Counted from the stretch's first letter, positions 19,043-27,095 are shown. The stretch: 52,129 nt of DNA from an uncultured Balneolaceae bacterium (GCA_938091655.1 CALKOA010000045.1:1-52129), one strand, 5' to 3'. The notes: generated by a model from the letters alone, not told the origin. A program made the numbers and translations.

Positions 19043-20491
19043 ATGAAGAGAAAAGATTTTTTAACCAGGGTTGGTTTAGCAGGCGCTGGATTTAGTATTG
19101 TTCCTCGTCATGTATTGGGAGGCAAGGGTTTCACTGCGCCTAGCGATACCTTATATATAGGGGCTATCGGGGCAGGTGGAAGGGGAAATGACAACCTACG
19201 TCAGTTAGCTCTACATCCAAATGTAAAAGTATCTCATCTGTGCGACGTAGACGAACGTATGGTAAGCCGCGCAAAGGAGGCCTATCCAAATGCGCCTTTC
19301 TATAAGGATTACCGAAAAATGCTGGATTCGCACGAATCCGAAATAGATGCCATAGTCGTATCTACTCCAGATCACAATCATGCGGTACAAACGATGGGGG
19401 CCATTCAGCGAGGCATGCATGTATATGTTGAAAAACCCTTAACGCATGATATCTATGAGGCTAGGATGCTGACGGAGGCTGCAAAAAAACATAAAGTAGT
19501 CACACAAATGGGCAATTACGGGTCTTCAGGTGACGGGGTTCGGCAAATGAAAGAATGGTTACAAGCGGGTATTATTGGGAAAGCTCATACCGTCTATGTT
19601 TGGACTAATCGCCCTGTTTGGCCCCAGGGAATTAGCTGGCCGGCCAGTCCCGCGCCAGTACCTGATGGATTGGACTGGGACTTATGGTTGGGTACGGCAC
19701 CATACAAAGAATATGTGGAGGGGCTCGCTCCTTTTAATTGGAGGGGATGGTCCGATTATGGAACCGGCGCACTCGGAGACATGGGATGCCATTTAATGGA
19801 AACTCCCTTTAATGTTCTTGATCTTGGCTACCCAGACCGAGTTGAATGTAGTGTTGGAGCGGTGTATGTTGACGAATTCCGGCGCGGAGAGTTTCCTGAT
19901 GGATTTCCGCCTTCTTCTCATGTGGTATTACGCTTCCCTTATCAAAATGGTGATTTTATAAAACTGCATTGGATGGACGGAGGTATTCAGCCTGCCAGAC
20001 CCGAAGAATTGGAACCTGATGAACTCATGGGTGATGGGGGTAACGGGGTAATTATTATCGGGGATCGCGGTAAAATGATGTGCGACACCTATGGTCGGAA
20101 GGCCCGACTTCTCCCTACTCGGCTAAATGGCCTTGTGCAAGTACCCCAAACGCTACCCCGTGTTCCCGAAGGACATCATCACCAATGGGTAAATGCTTGT
20201 TTAGCGGGGTATGGCGAGCATGAACTGAGTTCCTCTTTTGATATCGCAGGTCCACTAACCGAAAGTGTGCTGATGGGTAATTTAGCTATACGAAGCTATG
20301 ACTATAAGGAAGAATACAAAGAGACTTACACCGAAGAAGGGGTGGAGATGGAGAGAATGCGTACTCGCTACCCAGGTCGGGGTATTCAGCTTTTATGGGA
20401 CGGGCCAACCATGAAGGTAACCAACTTCGAACCAGCTAATGCTTTTATCCGTAGAAAATACCGAGAAGGATGGGGTTCAGGAGCGCTTTAA
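19043..20491 (+). CDS. Exported Gfo/Idh/MocA-family NAD(P)-dependent oxidoreductase
   Basis: A protein of about 482 residues. After a leader resembling the Tat-type MKRKDFLTRVGLAGAGFS, a Rossmann dinucleotide-binding fold begins (LYIGAIGAGGRGNDNLRQL), followed by CDVDERM and the hallmark EKPLTHDIYEARML containing the catalytic-site EKP. The C-terminal half is the mixed alpha/beta substrate domain. Related secreted proteins occur widely in Planctomycetota and Bacteroidota, mostly with unknown sugar substrates. The frame is open from 19001, but I chose ATG 19043 because it gives the typical leader. The gene converges on the PQQ dehydrogenase, with both stop codons in one TTAA. Confidence 0.88.
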   Translation: MKRKDFLTRVGLAGAGFSIVPRHVLGGKGFTAPSDTLYIGAIGAGGRGNDNLRQLALHPNVKVSHLCDVDERMVSRAKEAYPNAPFYKDYRKMLDSHESEIDAIVVSTPDHNHAVQTMGAIQRGMHVYVEKPLTHDIYEARMLTEAAKKHKVVTQMGNYGSSGDGVRQMKEWLQAGIIGKAHTVYVWTNRPVWPQGISWPASPAPVPDGLDWDLWLGTAPYKEYVEGLAPFNWRGWSDYGTGALGDMGCHLMETPFNVLDLGYPDRVECSVGAVYVDEFRRGEFPDGFPPSSHVVLRFPYQNGDFIKLHWMDGGIQPARPEELEPDELMGDGGNGVIIIGDRGKMMCDTYGRKARLLPTRLNGLVQVPQTLPRVPEGHHHQWVNACLAGYGEHELSSSFDIAGPLTESVLMGNLAIRSYDYKEEYKETYTEEGVEMERMRTRYPGRGIQLLWDGPTMKVTNFEPANAFIRRKYREGWGSGAL

Positions 20492-21603
20492 ACTCCCTCT
20501 ACCCGGAAAATTCCTTGTCCCGTAACACCCACGTAGATATACCCATCGGGTCCTTGTTTAATACTACGCACGCGGCCTATTCCCTGAAGTACTTCTGTTC
20601 GTGAAATAACGGTGTCACCTTCGAGTTGGAGTAATTCTACCAATCCAAATTTTAGAGAACCGACCAATAAATGCCCTTTCCAATTGGGGTATCGATCGCT
20701 GGTAACAAAGGTCATCCCCGAAGGGGCAATAGATGGAACCCAATACTGAATGGGCTGCTCCATACCCTCACGAACGGAATCCTCAGCAAAAGGAGTTCCA
20801 TTGTAATTTATTCCATAGCTAATGACAGGCCAACCATAATTCTTGCCTGGCTGTATGATATTCAACTCATCGCCTCCACGCGGTCCATGTTCATGCGCCC
20901 ACATTTGACCCGTGACCGGGTGCCGCTCCATTCCTTGCTGGTTTCGATGGCCATATGAATAAACCGCCTCAATGACGTTAGCCTGTCCTACAAAGGGGTT
21001 ATCTTGGGGTATACTTCCATCGTCATTTATTCGATAGACTTTTCCACCGTCGACAGAAAGGCTTTGAGGATTTACATCCCTATTACCACGATCACCGATG
21101 GTAAAATAGAGCGTGCCATCGGTTCCAAACTCGAGGCGACTGCCGTAGTGTACGCCTCTTTTGCTGTTCGGTGTGGCTTTATAGAGTGTTTCTACCTGCT
21201 CTAAGCCATTTTCCCCTAATTTTGCACGGATAATTTTGGTGTTCGCCCCCTCACCATCTCCCGCGGTGGATGAATAGCTAAAATAGATCCATCCATTTTC
21301 TGCATGATTAGGATGTGTTTGAACATCTAAAAATCCTCCTTGACGCTCAGGATAGAGGTCTCCAAGTACCTCCTTGTATTCCGCTACTATTTCGCCTTCC
21401 CGCACCACATATAAAATTCCTGATCGATCCGTAACCAATAACTCACCGCTAGACAACCAATCCATTCCCCATGGCACTTCTATGCCGTTTACATAACTAG
21501 TGAAGGTATATTCATTTTGTGCTTGGGGGGTGGAAGAAGCCGCACATGACAGCCAAAATAAAAGAGTAAAGCCCAGGGGGTAAAAAGTGGCTTTTTTAAA
21601 CAT
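20488..21603 (-). CDS. PQQ-dependent aldose sugar dehydrogenase-like lipoprotein
   Basis: A 371-residue six-bladed beta-propeller of the soluble GDH/Asd (YliI) type. GVHYGSRLEFGTDGTLYFTIG contains the catalytic His with its Arg neighbour, and VYSYGHRNQQG and AHEHGPRGGDELN are the diagnostic blade motifs for PQQ and calcium binding. The leader FTLLFWLSC at about 12-20 followed by AAS suggests a lipoprotein, though the residue at -3 is W rather than the usual L. It probably oxidises aldoses in the periplasm, passing electrons to the respiratory chain. PQQ biosynthesis genes are not in the window, so the cofactor may be scavenged or made elsewhere. Confidence 0.9.
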   Translation of the reverse strand: MFKKATFYPLGFTLLFWLSCAASSTPQAQNEYTFTSYVNGIEVPWGMDWLSSGELLVTDRSGILYVVREGEIVAEYKEVLGDLYPERQGGFLDVQTHPNHAENGWIYFSYSSTAGDGEGANTKIIRAKLGENGLEQVETLYKATPNSKRGVHYGSRLEFGTDGTLYFTIGDRGNRDVNPQSLSVDGGKVYRINDDGSIPQDNPFVGQANVIEAVYSYGHRNQQGMERHPVTGQMWAHEHGPRGGDELNIIQPGKNYGWPVISYGINYNGTPFAEDSVREGMEQPIQYWVPSIAPSGMTFVTSDRYPNWKGHLLVGSLKFGLVELLQLEGDTVISRTEVLQGIGRVRSIKQGPDGYIYVGVTGQGIFRVEGV

Positions 21604-21710
21604 ATTAGTGATGGTTAAGAATGGTTTGATGAGTAATCTACGTTAGAATTGACTTAATTATTGAACATTTGTAACGGGTTTATGCCCATGTGCCTACGTC
21701 ATGGCTATAC

Positions 21711-22169
21711 CTAACGATATAAAAACTGCCGAAGTTCATCGGTATTCATAAACCCAGTACGCCGCTTTAATTGATTGCCATTTGGATCTAATATTAAGGT
21801 GCCAGGAAAAACATAAATGCCCTGCTGTTGAGCCCACGTTCTAGAACTAAGTTCCTGCCCCTGGAAACGTAAAGGTTCATCGGTATTTCCGTTCACTTTT
21901 ACAGGGATATACCCAGCGTCTAAAACCGCCCGTACCGTGGTGTCTGGATATACTTCCCGCTCCATGGCTCGACAGTATTTACACCCATCTTCGTATACAT
22001 CAACCAGAACTAGCTTATCAGAATCTTTAGCTTCTTGCAAACCTACGTCCAAGCTACGCCAGTCAGGTGCGTTTTGGATTTCTACAGGGGCGGTTTTCTG
22101 TATAGCATTGTAGACAAATACACCTAAAAATGCCCCTAAAACAATGGCGATAATAGATTTTTTAGTCAT
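21711..22169 (-). CDS. Membrane-anchored thioredoxin-fold protein
   Basis: A 152-residue protein. Residues 5-20 (SIIAIVLGAFLGVFVY) form an uncleaved signal-anchor, placing the domain in the periplasm. VLVDVYEDGCKYCRAMEREVYPD holds the redox pair C63/C66 with the thioredoxin_7/DUF255-like context, and FPGTLILDPNG contains the expected cis-proline (P after F). Likely a thiol-disulfide reductant for exported proteins or cytochrome maturation; no client is visible nearby. It is transcribed away from the following small-protein/HTH pair, with 85 bases between the starts. Confidence 0.82.
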   Translation of the reverse strand: MTKKSIIAIVLGAFLGVFVYNAIQKTAPVEIQNAPDWRSLDVGLQEAKDSDKLVLVDVYEDGCKYCRAMEREVYPDTTVRAVLDAGYIPVKVNGNTDEPLRFQGQELSSRTWAQQQGIYVFPGTLILDPNGNQLKRRTGFMNTDELRQFLYR

Positions 22170-22254
22170 TACATTCTTTGCTTAGCCTCAATTTTATCTA
22201 ATTATAATAGTATCTTTAACACAACTAATAGTACAAAATATGGGCATTTGATAC

Positions 22255-22488
22255 ATGACAAATTCTGTAATAGAGCAATACAAACTTGGAGCCGTACAGG
22301 TAAAGGTAAGCGCCTCAGAACGACCCAACAAATATACTGTACATTGTTCCAATGGTATATTTTCATCGGAATTTACCGTTAGTGAGTACGAGTTTAAGCA
22401 TTATAGACGACTCATGAATCAGCGTATCACTGAAGCGTTTAATCAGGCAAATGACCCTCATTCCGAATCAGACTCTGACCATGCCTAA
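22255..22488 (+). CDS. Small protein of unknown function, coupled to HTH gene
   Basis: A 77-residue protein that I do not recognise. Residues about 1-45 are predicted beta-rich (QYKLGAVQVKVSAS, KYTVHCSNGIFSSEFTV), followed by a helix (EYEFKHYRRLMNQRITEAF) and a short acidic, Ser/His-rich tail. The stop TAA (22486-22488) lies inside the first codons of the next gene (ATGCCTAA), an 8-base overlap implying translational coupling. It may be a partner or modulator of the HTH protein; this is inference from the overlap only. Confidence 0.65.
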   Translation: MTNSVIEQYKLGAVQVKVSASERPNKYTVHCSNGIFSSEFTVSEYEFKHYRRLMNQRITEAFNQANDPHSESDSDHA

Positions 22489-22915
22489 GCAAATTGGTAG
22501 TTTAATCCTTTATTCTATTGACGATTTACACGAACAGCTTGGCGTTTCTAAGCTTACTTTGAGATCGTACCTTCGTTCTGGGCGTATTAGAGGACGTAAA
22601 TTAGGGGTAAGTTGGTATGTTACTGAAGAATCATTGCAGGAATACTTCAATGCGCCGGAAAAACGCTCAAGAGACGCAGAAAAACCCAGTAAATCAAACA
22701 CTCATAATTACCGATACATAGTTCAGGGTATTAATGACTTGGTTAGTGAAACAGAAGAATGTGAAACTACCTCCGATGTAATTGAATTACTTCAGCAACA
22801 AGCTATATTGAGTTTATTTCAGGTGAAAATTATGGAGCGTAAGAGTAAAAAAGTGGTTCAAATTCTAAACGCTCGGGATTTTATTGAGCAACATGGGGCA
22901 AAAGAAAAAAGCTAA
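22481..22915 (+). CDS. Excisionase/MerR-type helix-turn-helix protein
   Basis: A 144-residue protein. Residues 10-55 (YSIDDLHEQLGVSKLTLRSYL, then RSGRIRGRKLGVSWYVTEESLQEYF, split by one residue) form the winged HTH_17 domain of excisionases and small DNA-binding adaptors. A charged linker (about 56-75) leads to a C-terminal domain of about 65 residues with an alternating pattern (YRYIVQGINDLVSE, LLQQQAILSLFQVKIMERK) that I do not recognise. The frame opens at 22451, but the ATG at 22481 gives the usual domain start and the overlap with the upstream gene. No integrase or phage genes are near, so it is more likely a small regulator than an excision factor. Confidence 0.78.
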   Translation: MPKQIGSLILYSIDDLHEQLGVSKLTLRSYLRSGRIRGRKLGVSWYVTEESLQEYFNAPEKRSRDAEKPSKSNTHNYRYIVQGINDLVSETEECETTSDVIELLQQQAILSLFQVKIMERKSKKVVQILNARDFIEQHGAKEKS

Positions 22916-22972
22916 GGGGCACGCTTTTTGAGCTTCGCTATTTTTTTGGCCTTAGTCGGTCATAACCACTTT

Positions 22973-22989
22973 TTATCCAATATGGATAA
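22973..22989. terminator. Bidirectional terminator-like hairpin between converging genes
   Basis: TTATCCA-ATA-TGGATAA is a perfect 7-bp stem with a 3-base loop. Runs of T precede it (ACTTT) and follow it (TTTAT), so both strands present a stem then U-rich tail. It lies between the end of the HTH gene and the end of the NUDIX gene, where a shared terminator is expected. The stem is only moderately GC-rich. Confidence 0.5.
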
Positions 22990-23007
22990 TTTATAAGACC
23001 ATCACGC

Positions 23008-23592
23008 TCACGATTTCATTCTATCCCGCGCTAAAAAGCCTTGAACTCGAACGGTACTGCTAATGGTTTTGGCATCATTTATTTCGCCGCTATGTATCAT
23101 GTCAACTACTTCGTTAAAAGGCACCCTGTAAACGCTCAAAAATTCGTCCTCATCCGTATTTTGTCGCCCAGGAATAAGCCCTTCGGCTAGATAGACATGA
23201 ATAACTTCATCGGCATATCCTATGGCTGGATAAAAATGCCCAATGTAGGTCCATTCTTTAGCTCGATAGCCTGTTTCTTCCTCCAATTCTCTGTTGGCCG
23301 TAGTTAAAGGGTCTTCTCCGCGGTCTATTTTTCCAGCGGGGACTTCCCAAAATAATTGCTGAGCTGGATAACGAAACTGCTGAATGAGAACACAATCCCC
23401 ATTTTCAAACAAAGGCACTACTGCGCAAGCACCGGGATGCTGTATCCATTCTCTTCGGCCAGTGCTAGCATCTGGGAGGGCCGCCTCATCTTTGAATACG
23501 TGCAACAAATCTCCTGAAAACACCTTTTCACTGTGCTTTTTTTGCTCTGCAAGGCGTCCATTTAGCCGCAAATTTAAACGGGATTTTTTCAT
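23008..23592 (-). CDS. NUDIX hydrolase, ADP-ribose pyrophosphatase-like
   Basis: A 194-residue protein. The Nudix box G-x5-E-x7-R-E-L-x-E-E-x-G is intact: GKIDRGEDPLTTANRELEEE then TG, at about residues 93-114. The preceding QQFRYPAQQLFWEVPAGKID is typical of ADP-sugar pyrophosphatases (AdpR/NudF type), and GYADEVIHVYLAEGL follows as in that group. It probably cleaves ADP-ribose or a related sugar nucleotide to AMP and a sugar phosphate. Its ATG overlaps the probable start of the divergent phosphatidyltransferase gene in one CATG, leaving no room for separate promoters outside coding sequence. Confidence 0.9.
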   Translation of the reverse strand: MKKSRLNLRLNGRLAEQKKHSEKVFSGDLLHVFKDEAALPDASTGRREWIQHPGACAVVPLFENGDCVLIQQFRYPAQQLFWEVPAGKIDRGEDPLTTANRELEEETGYRAKEWTYIGHFYPAIGYADEVIHVYLAEGLIPGRQNTDEDEFLSVYRVPFNEVVDMIHSGEINDAKTISSTVRVQGFLARDRMKS

Positions 23593-24247
23593 GTGGCTTT
23601 ATCGAGGGATTGGTTTTAACTTTAGACGCAACAAATATCGTAATAAAACCTGGGTCTTGTCGGTTCAAAATAACATAGATGGTAAAAAATTAGAGGTTAG
23701 TGGTAAGGTTTTTACCATTTCTAATTTTATATCATTTTCTAGGGTATTTATTGTGCTACCGGTGGTATATCGGCACTATATCAATGGGTATTCGGTGGAT
23801 GTAATTATAGGGCTTCTTATAGGATACGGAGTGTTATCGGATTATCTAGATGGATATGTTGCGCGTAAAACTAACACTATTTCAGAGGTAGGGAAGATGA
23901 TTGACCCCGTTTCTGATAAGGTAGCGGCAGGGTTATTATTCATTTATACCGCTGTTATTGGCTGGGTGCCTTTGTGGTTCTTATGGCTTTTCATTGCACG
24001 CGATCTGCTTATTTTATTTGGCTCATCATTCATCAAGCTACGTTATGGAAAAGTGGCTATGAGCACCATTTCGGGGAAAATATCAGTGAATATCATCTCT
24101 ATTTATTGGATTTCTGTTTTCTTTTTTAGATCGGCCACACTGGTTCATACTGTCTTGCTTTGGTCATCGGTCACCATCATGTTGTTCTCATTTATTATGT
24201 ATCTTTTACGCTATAGAAACATAATGAAAGGCGCGCGTTTTAATTAA
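23591..24247 (+). CDS. CDP-alcohol phosphatidyltransferase, PgsA-like
   Basis: An integral membrane enzyme that transfers a phosphatidyl group from CDP-diacylglycerol to an alcohol, most likely glycerol-3-phosphate. The catalytic motif D-x2-DG-x2-AR-x8-G-x3-D-x3-D is complete in DYLDGYVARKTNTISEVG then KMIDPVSD, from about residue 86. About five or six hydrophobic helices follow. An open frame reaches back to 23384, but that part is antisense to the NUDIX gene; the ATG at 23591 is the first plausible start. The homologous part begins near KVFTISNFISFSRV, so a later start cannot be excluded. It ends 10 bases before ftsY, suggesting co-transcription. Confidence 0.85.
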   Translation: MWLYRGIGFNFRRNKYRNKTWVLSVQNNIDGKKLEVSGKVFTISNFISFSRVFIVLPVVYRHYINGYSVDVIIGLLIGYGVLSDYLDGYVARKTNTISEVGKMIDPVSDKVAAGLLFIYTAVIGWVPLWFLWLFIARDLLILFGSSFIKLRYGKVAMSTISGKISVNIISIYWISVFFFRSATLVHTVLLWSSVTIMLFSFIMYLLRYRNIMKGARFN

Positions 24248-24257
24248 TGGTGTATAT

Positions 24258-25211
24258 ATGGGATTTTTAGAAAAATTAGGCTTTAAAAAGAATACCCCCT
24301 TAGAGAAAGGGGTTGAAGAAAGTCGTAATGGGTTACTGAATAAACTAGGAAAGGCGATCGCAGGGAAAGACCAAATTGACGACGCCATTCTCGATGAGCT
24401 CGAAGAAATTTTAATAACCTCAGACGTCGGGGTAAAAACTACTCTCGATATTATCCGACGCATAGAAGAACGGGTTTCCAAGGATAAATATGTTACCAAA
24501 GAGGAATTGAATACGTTGCTTCGTGACGAGATTATTGGTCTTTTGATGGAAAACCCCATCGAGCGTTCTGCTGAATTTGATGCGCAATTCCCGGAAACAC
24601 CACATATAATTTTAGTGGTTGGGGTGAATGGAGTCGGTAAAACCACCACCATTGGAAAGTTGGCACATCGGTATAAATCGGCCGGTAAATCAGTCCTTCT
24701 AGGCGCGGCTGATACCTTTCGAGCGGCTGCAGTAGATCAGCTTAAAATTTGGAGTGAACGGGCTCATGTACCTATAATCGAGCAAGGACAGAATGCTGAT
24801 CCTGCTGCCGTTGCTTTTGACACCGTTGCCGCCGCTAAAGCGAGGGGGGTCGACCTAAGTATTATCGATACGGCTGGCAGATTGCACAATAAAAAAACGT
24901 TAATGGATGAACTCTCTAAAATAAAGAGAGTGCTCTCTAAAGTCGTTCCTGGCGCCCCTCATGAGGTTTTATTGGTGCTAGATGCATCGACTGGTCAAAA
25001 TGCCCTTCAACAAGCGCGCGCATTTACAGAAGCCGTGGATATTACTGGCTTGGTCTTGACTAAGCTTGATGGCACGGCTAAAGGAGGGATTGTCTTAGGT
25101 ATTTCTCATGAGTTATCCGTTCCGGTCAAATATATTGGTCTTGGGGAGGGCATAGAAGATTTACAAGTATTTGATAAAAAGGCTTTTGTGTATGCTCTTT
25201 TTGGTGAGTAA
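24258..25211 (+). CDS. ftsY: Signal recognition particle receptor FtsY
   Basis: SRP-receptor GTPase that docks ribosome-SRP complexes at the membrane. The 317 residues contain the NG domain: an N-domain helical bundle (about 10-105), P-loop GVNGVGKTTTIGKLAHRY at about 121, DTFRAAAVDQLKIW, G3 DTAGRLHNKKTLMDEL and G4 TKLDGTAKGG. The acidic A domain found in E. coli is essentially absent, as in many other bacteria. Ffh, its partner, is encoded at the right edge of the window. Confidence 0.97.
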   Translation: MGFLEKLGFKKNTPLEKGVEESRNGLLNKLGKAIAGKDQIDDAILDELEEILITSDVGVKTTLDIIRRIEERVSKDKYVTKEELNTLLRDEIIGLLMENPIERSAEFDAQFPETPHIILVVGVNGVGKTTTIGKLAHRYKSAGKSVLLGAADTFRAAAVDQLKIWSERAHVPIIEQGQNADPAAVAFDTVAAAKARGVDLSIIDTAGRLHNKKTLMDELSKIKRVLSKVVPGAPHEVLLVLDASTGQNALQQARAFTEAVDITGLVLTKLDGTAKGGIVLGISHELSVPVKYIGLGEGIEDLQVFDKKAFVYALFGE

Positions 25212-25228
25212 AGAGTATCACATAGATT

Positions 25229-25975
25229 TTAATCCTGCCCAAGAATCTCACTTACTGGCATTAAGTCTACATAAAATTCTGTTGGGCTATCGCCCAAATA
25301 AAGACGAATCTGCTTTTCTTTGATCATCTCTAAAACCGCTAAAAAGGTGATCGCGACAATTACTCGTTGTTTGACGTCCGCACACAGGCTTATAAAACTT
25401 TGCCTCCCTTTTTGTTGTAGTGTGTTTAAAACATATTCAGATTGCTGTTCTATGGTTGCCTCAACTTTTTCCACTCGGTGAACGACATTTTTTCGCTCGA
25501 TATCTGTTAATACTTTTTTGAACGCGGCGATTAAATCGAACAGTGTTACATCTTGCAGCGCCTCTCCAGATGCTTGCTGCTCAACTTCATCCGCCAGTGG
25601 ATACCCACGACCATATTTTTTCCGGGTTTCTTCATCTATATCCGACAACTTGAGCGACATCTCTTTATAGCGTTTATACTCCAATAACTGCTGCACTAGT
25701 TCATACCGTGGATCCCGCTCGTCTAGTAAATCATCTTCATTAGAGTCCTCTCTTGGCAACATCATTTTAGCCTTAATAGACATTAGATTGCTCGCCATCC
25801 ACACAAATTCACTTGCTACATCTAGGTCTAATTCTTCAAGTAGATGTAGGTATTCCAAAAACTGATTTGTTATGTAAGAAATAGGGATATCGTAAATATC
25901 TAACTCGTCTCTTTTAATAAAAAAAAGAAGTAAGTCTAAGGGTCCTTCGAAGTTCTGTAGTTGTACACGATACAT
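25229..25975 (-). CDS. scpA: Segregation and condensation protein A
   Basis: Kleisin subunit of the bacterial SMC-ScpAB condensin. The 248 residues begin with the diagnostic N-terminal domain (VQLQNFEGPLDLLLFFIKRD, then ELDIYDIPISYITNQFLEYL), which contacts the SMC neck. A charged middle region (about 80-165) binds ScpB, and the C-terminal winged-helix (VIVAITFLAVLEMIKEKQIRL) binds the SMC head. scpB and smc are not in the window. It converges on ftsY with a gap of only 17 bases. Confidence 0.93.
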   Translation of the reverse strand: MYRVQLQNFEGPLDLLLFFIKRDELDIYDIPISYITNQFLEYLHLLEELDLDVASEFVWMASNLMSIKAKMMLPREDSNEDDLLDERDPRYELVQQLLEYKRYKEMSLKLSDIDEETRKKYGRGYPLADEVEQQASGEALQDVTLFDLIAAFKKVLTDIERKNVVHRVEKVEATIEQQSEYVLNTLQQKGRQSFISLCADVKQRVIVAITFLAVLEMIKEKQIRLYLGDSPTEFYVDLMPVSEILGQD

Positions 25976-26033
25976 GCATTAAAGCTAATAGGTTATTTGG
26001 AGAAAAGCCTTTTAAAAAAATTAACTTTTTTAC

Positions 26034-26062
26034 TTGACTTGTTTGCATAACATTGATAACAT
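26034..26062 (+). promoter_or_regulatory. Sigma-70-like promoter for the sigma-factor gene
   Basis: TTGACT (26034-26039), a 17-base spacer and TAACAT (26057-26062) resemble TTGACA/TATAAT boxes. Transcription would start near 26069, essentially at the first ATG (26070), implying a leaderless mRNA if that codon is used, or a short leader if the ATG at 26109 is used. Predicted by eye only; many bacteria of this group have divergent promoters. Confidence 0.4.
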
Positions 26063-26069
26063 GTAACTT

Positions 26070-26624
26070 ATGAGTAAAATAAACTTTAACATATTTATGG
26101 GGGCGATCATGAACAATGATTCAGAAGCACTAAATGATTTAACACCTAAGTTGGTCAAGGTATTAACGCGTTATTTGCAAATACGCTTTGGAGCTAGTAT
26201 AGAAGACGCAGAAGATTGTGTCCAAACAGTGTTGATGAGGGGCGTTAAGCGAATTAAAGAAGATGGGATTGAGAAACCTGAGTCGTTGCTGGCTTATTTC
26301 CTTACCTCTGCTAAACATGAATATTTTAGATTAAAAAAAGCAAAGTATTCGGCCCACATTCCATTTGTAGCAGAAGAATATGGCTCAAAAGCATACCAAC
26401 TTGAGGAAATCTTACAGCAGGAGCGCATGACTATATTAACGGATTGCATTCAACAATTGAACCCTAGTTCGCGTGAGTACATTTTATATTGGTTGAAAAA
26501 CCCAAGTCACAATGCCCAAGATGTTGCCAATCACTTTGGGATTAATGTAAATGCTGCATGGACTCGAAAACATCGAATTTTAAAAGTACTCCAAGCTTGC
26601 TGCCAAAAAAAATTAGATCAATAA
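26070..26624 (+). CDS. RNA polymerase sigma factor, ECF-like sigma-70 family
   Basis: A 184-residue protein with the two-domain layout of ECF sigma factors. Region 2 lies at about 15-95 (LVKVLTRYLQIRFGASIEDA, EDCVQTVLMRGV, ESLLAYFLTSAKHEYFRLKK), and region 4 at about 125-178 (LNPSSREYILYWLKNPSHNA, then QDVANHFGINVNAAWTRKHR as the -35 recognition helix-turn-helix). The spacing NPxxREY followed by the HTH is typical. The start could instead be the ATG at 26109 (MNNDSEALNDL), preceded by GGGGGCG. A terminator-like hairpin follows at 26751, then a 59-residue protein resembling an anti-sigma N-terminus. Confidence 0.85.
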   Translation: MSKINFNIFMGAIMNNDSEALNDLTPKLVKVLTRYLQIRFGASIEDAEDCVQTVLMRGVKRIKEDGIEKPESLLAYFLTSAKHEYFRLKKAKYSAHIPFVAEEYGSKAYQLEEILQQERMTILTDCIQQLNPSSREYILYWLKNPSHNAQDVANHFGINVNAAWTRKHRILKVLQACCQKKLDQ

Positions 26625-26750
26625 TGTAAGGAACTTACAGGATTAGGCTCTTTAGGGGGGGCATCATCTCATATTCGCTTAAAAGCATCTGCCGTGGCTC
26701 GTACTGAGTTATCGCTTTTTGGGCTTTGCATCAACAAATAATTTAAATCC

Positions 26751-26788
26751 TTCAATCCGTTCATTTGAATGGTTGAAAAGGGTTTTTT
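26751..26788 (+). terminator. Terminator-like hairpin after the sigma-factor gene
   Basis: TTCAATCCGTTCA (26751-26763) and TGAATGGTTGAA (26766-26777) form an imperfect stem with one bulged T and one G-T pair around a TT loop. AAAGGG and six Ts (26783-26788) follow. It lies 127 bases past the sigma-factor stop and would separate it from the 59-residue gene. The stem is AT-rich, so readthrough is likely. Confidence 0.45.
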
Positions 26789-26803
26789 GCTCGCAGTCAG
26801 TGC

Positions 26804-26891
26804 AATTAAAAAGGACGTCTAAGGAAGGAAAAAAAAGTAGTAAAGAAGAAAAGTAGAAGTAAATAGTCAAAAAAAACCAAACAGGAAAAAC
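26804..26891 (+). promoter_or_regulatory. Purine-rich leader before the 59-residue gene
   Basis: From about 26808 to 26873 the plus strand is mostly A and G (GGACGTCTAAGGAAGGAA, then GTAGTAAAGAAGAAAAGTAG), ending in GGAAAAAC before the ATG. Such an unstructured purine leader favours ribosome binding where Shine-Dalgarno sites are weak. It suggests the small gene is translated well. Confidence 0.4.
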
Positions 26892-27071
26892 ATGTCATCT
26901 GCATTATCAAAGGAACATGCAATACTCAAAAAAATCGACCACTATGTAAAGGGCAAGCTTAGCGAAGACGAAAAAGAACAACTTTGGGCAGAGCTCTGCA
27001 AATCTGAAGAACTCTTTGATCGCCTTGAACTTGAGCTTTTATTAACACGCTGGGTCAAAATGCATGAGTAA
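26892..27071 (+). CDS. 59-residue protein, possible mini anti-sigma factor
   Basis: ATG 26892 to TAA 27069-27071 encodes 59 residues: MSSALSKEHAILKKIDHYVK, GKLSEDEKEQLWAELCKSEE, then LFDRLELELLLTRWVKMHE. The pattern I-x2-Y-x2-G-x-LSxxE, followed by a helix and another acidic-leucine helix, resembles the N-terminal sigma-binding part of FecR-like and other anti-sigma proteins. No membrane segment or zinc motif is present. Its position 267 bases after a sigma-factor gene on the same strand supports a regulatory partnership. Similarity is by eye; it could also be an unrelated helical protein. Confidence 0.6.
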   Translation: MSSALSKEHAILKKIDHYVKGKLSEDEKEQLWAELCKSEELFDRLELELLLTRWVKMHE

Positions 27072-27095
27072 AAAGGATGGCGTGTTAACGCATTA

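Noticed and set aside
23384-23590. N-terminal extension of the phosphatidyltransferase
   Set aside because: The extra 69 residues are antisense to the NUDIX gene, Cys/Ser/Pro-rich, and unlike any PgsA N-terminus.
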